The translations under genes and the position numbers were made by a program. Positions 59,158 through 64,000 of a stretch of 64,000 bases of DNA are shown here, piece after piece. Source of the DNA: JBOHDX01 sp050700835 (GTDB lineage Bacteria > Actinomycetota > Actinomycetes > Propionibacteriales > Nocardioidaceae); the NCBI GenBank assembly GCA_050700835.1, contig JBOHDX010000048.1, forward strand, positions 1-64,000, written 5' to 3'. Below the pieces are notes generated by a model. It ran no database searches. It saw nothing but the letters and a program-made list of their open reading frames with translations, and was not told where the DNA came from. Every line of letters begins with the position of its first letter. Positions within the stretch are counted from its first letter, which is position 1.

Positions 59158-62100
59158 TCAGGTTCCGGCTGGCACCACGATCGACCACATCGTCGCCATC
59201 GTGGCCGGTGTGTTGGTGGTGGCGGTGACGCCGGCGCGGGTTCCGGCGCTGACCGGGCCGTTCGTGTCGGCGAGCAGCGAGGTGACGCGCCCGGACAGCG
59301 TGCCGTAGTTCTGCTGGCGCGAGGTGACCGTCCCCGGTGGCGTCCACTTCGTCGTGGTGCCGGACTTGTCCGCCCAGTAGGACACGACCCATGCCTTGTC
59401 GGGCGCGGAGATGCTGGGCGTGGTGTGGGACGCCTTCGAGGTGGTGTCCTGGGCGACCGTGAACGTCGGCTGCGTCGTGGTGCTGGCCCCGGTGTAGTCG
59501 ACGACGGTCAGCGTGGCCTTCGCGCTGCCGCTGAACGCCACCTTGACCTTGGACCCCGCGTCACCGCTCACCGCTGTCTTGGTCCACACGGTCGTGGCCA
59601 GCGTGTTCGCGGTGTTCGTGCCGAGCTTGGTCCAGCCCGCCGGTGGGGTGTTCGTCCGGGCCGGGCTGTTGGTGCTAAGCACCAGCAGCAGCCGGTCGTT
59701 GACCGCGACGCCGCTCGGCACCGTCACGGTCGCCGCCTTGGCGTTGACCGCGACCCCTGCGGCACCGACGAACGCGACCTGGCCCGGCGTCGGCACGGTC
59801 ACCGTCACCGTGTGGCCCGTCGGAGTGCTCTGGGCGCCCCCGTTGTCGGTCACGGTCAGGGTCACCGTGTAACCGCCCGAGCCGGAGTAGGGGTGCGACG
59901 TCCCGGTCGTGGTATCTGTTTCGACCGGCGTGCCGTCGCCGAAGTCCCAGTCGTACCGCACGACGGTGCCGTCAGTGTCCTTCGAGCCGGAGCCGTCGAA
60001 CGTGCAGGTCGCGCCCGCGCAACTGGACGTGAACGCCGCCGTCGGCGGCTGGTTGGCCGGTGGGGTACCACCGTCCGGGATCAGCAGGATCGACCACTCG
60101 GTGGCCATGCCGAGACTGATGCTCGACGTCGCGGTCAGGCCCCCGGCCGTCGAAGCCAGCGCCGACCCGTTGGAGTCGGCCAGAAGCGACGACACCTGGC
60201 CCGCCTGCGTGCCGGACGCCTGGGTGCGGGGCGCCGTCGTACCGGGCGCCGTCCACGTCGTGGCCGGTGACGTAGACGAACCGCCCTTGCCCGCCCAGTA
60301 GGACACCAGCCACGACCCGGTGCTCGTCGAGATCGTCGGCGTGGTGCGTTGGGTGCCGGACGCGAGGTCGCCGTTCGAGACGAACGTGGGAGTGTTTCCG
60401 CCGGCGTCGTGGTAGTCGGCCACCGTGAGCGTGGACTTCACGCCGGTCCGGGACAGTGTCACCGAGACGGGGTTGCCGCCCTCGGACCCGCCCGCGACCT
60501 CGGTCCACACGGTCGTCGCCATCGTCTTGGAGACCTGGCTGCCGAGCAGGCTCCATCCGGTCGGAGCGGTGGCGGTGACGGTGCTGTCGTTGACGGTCGA
60601 GATCAGTAGCAGCCGGTCCCCGGCGATGATCGACGTGGGCGCCGTGACCGTGGGCTTGAGCTGCGTCTGCGCGACCGAGGTCGCGTCGCCGAAGGACACT
60701 CCCGTGCCCTGCGAGCCGACGTTGATCACCTTCGACGTGCTCCCGGTCGCTCCCCCGTCGCTGTCAGTCACCGTAAGCGTGACGGTGTACTGACCGGCGC
60801 TGGGGAAGGCGTGTTGCAGGGTCGCCCCTGATGCCGCCGAGGTCTGGTCACCGAAGTCCCACGAGTACGACGTGATCGTGCCGCCGTCCGGATCGCTAGA
60901 CGCGGACCCGTCGAAACTGCAAGTCAAGCCGGTGCAGCCGGTCACGGTGAACGACGCCGTCGGCGGCTGGTTGGGCGGCGTGGTCACCGACACCTGCTGG
61001 GTGTTGGTGGCCGAGCGCCCCTTGTTGTCCGTCACGGTCAGCGTCACGGTGAAGGGGCTGCCGGTGGCCGGGAAGATGTGCGACGTCTTGGGCGAGGTGT
61101 CAGTCTCGCTGTTCCCGTCGCCGAAGTTCCACTGGTACGACGTGATCGTGCCGGTGGGGTCGCTCGACGACGACGCGTCGAAGCTGCAGTTCGTCCCACC
61201 CGGCGGGCAGTTGAACACGAACGACGCGTTCGGCGGCTCGTTCTGACCGGCCGAGGACAGGAACAGTCCCTTGGCCCGCCAGTCGACCGTGCTGTTGACC
61301 ACGGTCGAGGTGCCGGTGGGCGCGCCGTTGCTGCCGAGGGCGACGACGTTGAGCGAGCCGGTCAGCGCCGACGCGACGTACAACGTGGAGCCGCTGACGA
61401 ACATCCCCTGTGCGTTCTTCCAGGCGAAGCCGCCGGTGGTGTAGTTGTTCGGCTTCGGGCTGACGATCCCGCTGTCCGGGGAGAACGCGACCGAGTGCAG
61501 TGACGAGTCATTGCTGACCGTGTAGTAGAGCAGCCCGTTGGCGTACGCCATCCCGGTGACCGTGCCGCTCTTGAACAGGCTGTACAGCGGCGGCGACACG
61601 CCGACGTAGGTCTGGCCGCTGCCGGTGTTGACGTTGCTCCAGTACGGGTCGTGGTACGGGTCGATCTTCACGGCCGCTCCGAACGTGCTGCCGTCGAAGC
61701 TGCGCTCGTACAGGAAGCCGTCGGTGTAGCCGTAGAACAGGTGGCCCCCGACCATCACCGCACCGCGCACCTGTGACCAGTCGATCCCCGTCCCGCTCAG
61801 CGTGCCCGGCGTGCCGCTGTTGCCGGCAGCGTCGAGCGACACGTTCGAGATGCTGCCGGTGCTGTCGCCGGAGTGGCCGCCGAGAAACACCTGGCTAGGC
61901 AGCGAGCCGGTGAAGTTGGTGGCCACGGGGCGTCCGCCATTGAGCGGGAAGAAGGCCAGTTTGGGTGTGTGGTACTGGAAGTTGCCGACGTAGTCGGTGT
62001 CCATCCCCATCCAGATGCCGGTGTCGGTGGGCAGGAACACCTTCGCCGAGACGCCCCGCGGGTTGCGGCCCGGGTTCCAAGCCAGCGGCTCGCCGGTCAG

Positions 62101-63306
62101 CGGGTCCAGCGCCGACAGGCCCGGTCGAGGCACCGCACCGGCCGCCGCGCTGTCGGTGCCGGACGGGTTGTTCATCCACCGGTTGTGGCCGCCGATGAAG
62201 ACCACGTCGTTGGTGATCGCGACTCCCCACAGGGTGTCCTTGCCGGTGAAGTCGACCCAGGTCGGGCTCAGACTGGTCCCGGACGCGTACGTCTCCCATC
62301 TGGCCGCCGAGTCGCACAGCGTGTTGTTGCCGTAGCCGCCGGTGGCGGCGACCACGAAGAACTGGCCGTTGGGGGAGAAGTCGATCCCACGGATATATTG
62401 GTCATATCCGGAGCTGCAGTTCGGGTTGTACGCGGAGGTTCCCCAGTCCGGGGTCACCGACGCCGAGGTGGGGCCGAGAGTGATCATCGCCAGCTGGTGA
62501 TGCAGGCTCCCGTCCGCGCTGGTGAAGTTGCCGATCACCGCAAGCCGGTCGCCAGGGGAGTTGATCGACATCTCGAACACGCCCTGCGCCGCCTGGGTGC
62601 CGACGCCGCCGCGCTGGTCGCCGGTCATCTGCACGCCCATGTAGGGGTCGAGCGCACCGGTGCTCGCGTCCAGCGTGGCCAACCCGGCATGCGCGATACC
62701 GCCAACGGTCTTGAAGTTGCCGCCCACGAACAGCCGGTTGCCGCTGAGCTGGATCGTCTGCACCGCGCCGTTCGTCGTGGCCGCCTTGAAGCTGCTGACG
62801 ATCGCGCCGGTGTTCACATCCAGCAGGACGACGTGGGAGGCGGGCGTGCCGTTGACGTTGGTGAACGTGCCGGCCGCAAACACGGTGCCGGGGACGGGAC
62901 CGGCCAGCAGGTGGTTCACCACCCCGTTGAGGACCGGAGCGAACGTCGTGCTCACCTGGTTGGTGGAGGTGTCGAACGCGAAGATCGAGTTCCGGGTGAA
63001 GACGGTTCCCCCGCCCTTGTTGGTCACCGACGTGAAGTTGCCACCGGCCACCATGGTGGTCCCGACCTGGGCAAAGCTCTGCACGCTGCCGTTCTGCACC
63101 CACGGCGTCGAGGTGGAGGGCACGGCGCTGGGCAGCCCGGACCAAGTGGCGTGCGGCAACGGCGTGCTGGGTGCTGCTGACGCGCCGACCTTCCCCCCGG
63201 CGCCGGCGACGACGCCGGGCGCCGCACTCGCCGCCGGTGCGATCAGCAGGGTGGTGGCGACCACCGAGGAGGCGAGCGAGAGGAGGGTGATCAGCAAGCG
63301 TCGCAC
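59158..63306 (-). CDS. secreted beta-propeller/PKD exoprotein, paralogue 4
   Basis: 1382 residues. Signal peptide 'LLITLLSLASSVVATTLLIA', propeller (about 55 to 685; 'GGNFTSV', 'FAAGTFTNV', 'LFVGGNFKTV', 'VFIGGHNRWMNNPSG', 'IDPYHDPYW', 'NTGSGQTYVG'), then PKD at 689-770 and 774-860, beta module at 869-1075, a third PKD at 1084-1165 and a second beta module at 1175-1382 ('VVSYWADKSGTTTKW'). This is the same order as paralogue 1, so these two may share a recent layout, while propeller details are closer to paralogue 3. GTG start with GGGGAG 6 bases upstream. No cell-wall sorting signal. Confidence 0.9.
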   Translation of the reverse strand: MRRLLITLLSLASSVVATTLLIAPAASAAPGVVAGAGGKVGASAAPSTPLPHATWSGLPSAVPSTSTPWVQNGSVQSFAQVGTTMVAGGNFTSVTNKGGGTVFTRNSIFAFDTSTNQVSTTFAPVLNGVVNHLLAGPVPGTVFAAGTFTNVNGTPASHVVLLDVNTGAIVSSFKAATTNGAVQTIQLSGNRLFVGGNFKTVGGIAHAGLATLDASTGALDPYMGVQMTGDQRGGVGTQAAQGVFEMSINSPGDRLAVIGNFTSADGSLHHQLAMITLGPTSASVTPDWGTSAYNPNCSSGYDQYIRGIDFSPNGQFFVVAATGGYGNNTLCDSAARWETYASGTSLSPTWVDFTGKDTLWGVAITNDVVFIGGHNRWMNNPSGTDSAAAGAVPRPGLSALDPLTGEPLAWNPGRNPRGVSAKVFLPTDTGIWMGMDTDYVGNFQYHTPKLAFFPLNGGRPVATNFTGSLPSQVFLGGHSGDSTGSISNVSLDAAGNSGTPGTLSGTGIDWSQVRGAVMVGGHLFYGYTDGFLYERSFDGSTFGAAVKIDPYHDPYWSNVNTGSGQTYVGVSPPLYSLFKSGTVTGMAYANGLLYYTVSNDSSLHSVAFSPDSGIVSPKPNNYTTGGFAWKNAQGMFVSGSTLYVASALTGSLNVVALGSNGAPTGTSTVVNSTVDWRAKGLFLSSAGQNEPPNASFVFNCPPGGTNCSFDASSSSDPTGTITSYQWNFGDGNSETDTSPKTSHIFPATGSPFTVTLTVTDNKGRSATNTQQVSVTTPPNQPPTASFTVTGCTGLTCSFDGSASSDPDGGTITSYSWDFGDQTSAASGATLQHAFPSAGQYTVTLTVTDSDGGATGSTSKVINVGSQGTGVSFGDATSVAQTQLKPTVTAPTSIIAGDRLLLISTVNDSTVTATAPTGWSLLGSQVSKTMATTVWTEVAGGSEGGNPVSVTLSRTGVKSTLTVADYHDAGGNTPTFVSNGDLASGTQRTTPTISTSTGSWLVSYWAGKGGSSTSPATTWTAPGTTAPRTQASGTQAGQVSSLLADSNGSALASTAGGLTATSSISLGMATEWSILLIPDGGTPPANQPPTAAFTSSCAGATCTFDGSGSKDTDGTVVRYDWDFGDGTPVETDTTTGTSHPYSGSGGYTVTLTVTDNGGAQSTPTGHTVTVTVPTPGQVAFVGAAGVAVNAKAATVTVPSGVAVNDRLLLVLSTNSPARTNTPPAGWTKLGTNTANTLATTVWTKTAVSGDAGSKVKVAFSGSAKATLTVVDYTGASTTTQPTFTVAQDTTSKASHTTPSISAPDKAWVVSYWADKSGTTTKWTPPGTVTSRQQNYGTLSGRVTSLLADTNGPVSAGTRAGVTATTNTPATMATMWSIVVPAGT

Positions 63307-63350
63307 GGCGAACTCCCCGACGGTAGGACTGGCCCAGATGCAAGCATCCC

Positions 63351-63361
63351 CCAGTTAATGT
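63351..63361. promoter_or_regulatory. TTAA element upstream of exoprotein gene 4
   Basis: The minus strand reads ACATTAACTGG 45 to 55 bases before the start, with TTAACTGG identical to the element before paralogue 3. Further upstream GGAGA-GGAA-TCTCC (63399-63412) is a small hairpin, possibly the end of the PAP2-gene transcript. Confidence 0.4.
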
Positions 63362-63465
63362 CACCAGGAAGCCGCGTGTCGGTGTTTGCAAAAATGCAGG
63401 AGAGGAATCTCCGTCAAGAATGGCTAAGCGTGATTAGGAGATTACCGTGCGTAAGACGCGGAGTG

Positions 63466-64000
63466 TCAGCCGGCGACTTTTTCGCTGTTTCGCGTCTGCC
63501 GTGGCAGGGCGACGTCGGCCCGATGCGCCGGCTCACGCCCGATCAGGACCCGGCCGACCGCCATCATCACCAGCAGCAGCACCACGCCGTAGGCCAGGCC
63601 GCCGACCACGTCGGTGACCCAGTGCTTGAGTAGGTACGTCCGGGTGTACGCCTCGATCGCGGCCAGGAACGCCACCACCGTCCAGGCGAGGATGCGCAGC
63701 CGTCGCGTCATGCCCGGCACCGCGACGATCAAGCAGAACGCGTAGAGCCCGTAGATGAGGAGCAGCCGACCGCAGCCGCCGGACGGCCAAGTGCCGAGCG
63801 TGGTGGGCGGGTGACCGCGGTGCACCAGCGTCTTCAACGCGGCCTGGGAGTACTTCTCGGTGAGGTAGCCGAACAGGAACAGGATCGGCGGGACGTACCG
63901 ATGCCGGCGCCATGCGACCGCGAACACGATCGCGCCGATCACCGCAAGCACCTGCGTGGGGGTCGAGTTGCCCATCTGGGTGAGCAGGTTGTTCGCGTGC
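63466..64000 (-). CDS. PAP2-family membrane phosphatase homologue (runs off the right edge)
   Basis: At least 178 residues; the frame stays open to the window edge, so the start is outside (an internal ATG at 63975 is not the likely start). Five or more membrane segments are seen. PAP2 motifs are partly kept: 'KTLVHRGHPPTT' for motif 1, 'WPSGGCGRLLLIYG' for motif 2, where PSGH has become PSGG, and 'TRTYLLKHWVTDVVGGLAYG' for motif 3 with Arg, His and Asp. The lost His makes activity uncertain, though PSGG variants may be a real subtype. PAP2 enzymes dephosphorylate lipid pyrophosphates such as undecaprenyl-PP at the membrane. Confidence 0.82.
   Translation of the reverse strand, partial: HANNLLTQMGNSTPTQVLAVIGAIVFAVAWRRHRYVPPILFLFGYLTEKYSQAALKTLVHRGHPPTTLGTWPSGGCGRLLLIYGLYAFCLIVAVPGMTRRLRILAWTVVAFLAAIEAYTRTYLLKHWVTDVVGGLAYGVVLLLVMMAVGRVLIGREPAHRADVALPRQTRNSEKVAG

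Overview
The window is chromosomal DNA from a high-GC actinomycete. The evidence is the codon bias, frequent GTG and TTG starts, a mycothiol S-conjugate amidase, DUF4307, DUF501, AbiEi and MsrA-type genes, and gene order. The blocks mca-greA-ilvA-metB-msrA and cbs-SGNH-yccA / ppx-DUF501-ftsB-eno-mazG-mfd are typical of Actinomycetota. I cannot place the genus; a Propionibacteriales-like or Frankiales-like soil actinomycete would fit.

Layout. (1) 1-600: the edge of an AbiEi antitoxin gene with a repeated GATACG operator candidate, next to a sheared 5' fragment of a DUF255 thioredoxin-domain gene, which suggests a recombination scar. (2) 0.6-11.6 kb: a tellurite-resistance-type (Ter) stress island. 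It has an ATP-grasp enzyme, a translationally coupled operon (HpcH/HpaI lyase, a PRTase-TRSP-StiP fusion, a HAD phosphatase, a coiled-coil protein), a divergent tandem-TerD gene and a terD-terC-terA-like operon. (3) 11.9-31 kb: housekeeping and transport genes: antiporter, EAL phosphodiesterase, methyltransferase, mca, greA, DrrAB-like exporter, ilvA, PhoD-like phosphatase, AI-2E transporter, metB, msrA, cbs, SGNH hydrolase and a Bax-inhibitor-like protein. (4) 31-34 kb: folE with two membrane proteins, divergent from a cysteine-rich HTH regulator, then a class I tRNA gene with a UAA anticodon. (5) 34-45.5 kb: a mostly minus-strand block with CFA-type methyltransferase, UdgB, ppx, DUF501, ftsB-like, eno, mazG, a lipoprotein and mfd. 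(6) 45.7-63.3 kb: four large paralogous secreted proteins (beta-propeller, PKD and a C-terminal beta module), with cysQ and a frameshifted PQQ-type propeller gene between them. A PAP2-family gene runs off the right edge.

The Ter operon is predicted from the literature on such systems to make a nucleoside-like metabolite and to work with TerD/TerC at the membrane. The sulfur genes (metB, cbs, msrA, mca) fit cysteine, methionine and mycothiol metabolism. The exoprotein cluster fills about a quarter of the window. It is the least explained part: a lineage-specific family with invariant motifs, paired cysteines and a common TTAA element about 50 bases upstream of each start.

Short tandem repeats (11-50 bp units) are unusually common in the intergenic DNA and also enter coding sequence (mazG, udgB, CFA). 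A 60-nt palindromic element occurs twice with conserved ends and different but still pairing inner arms.
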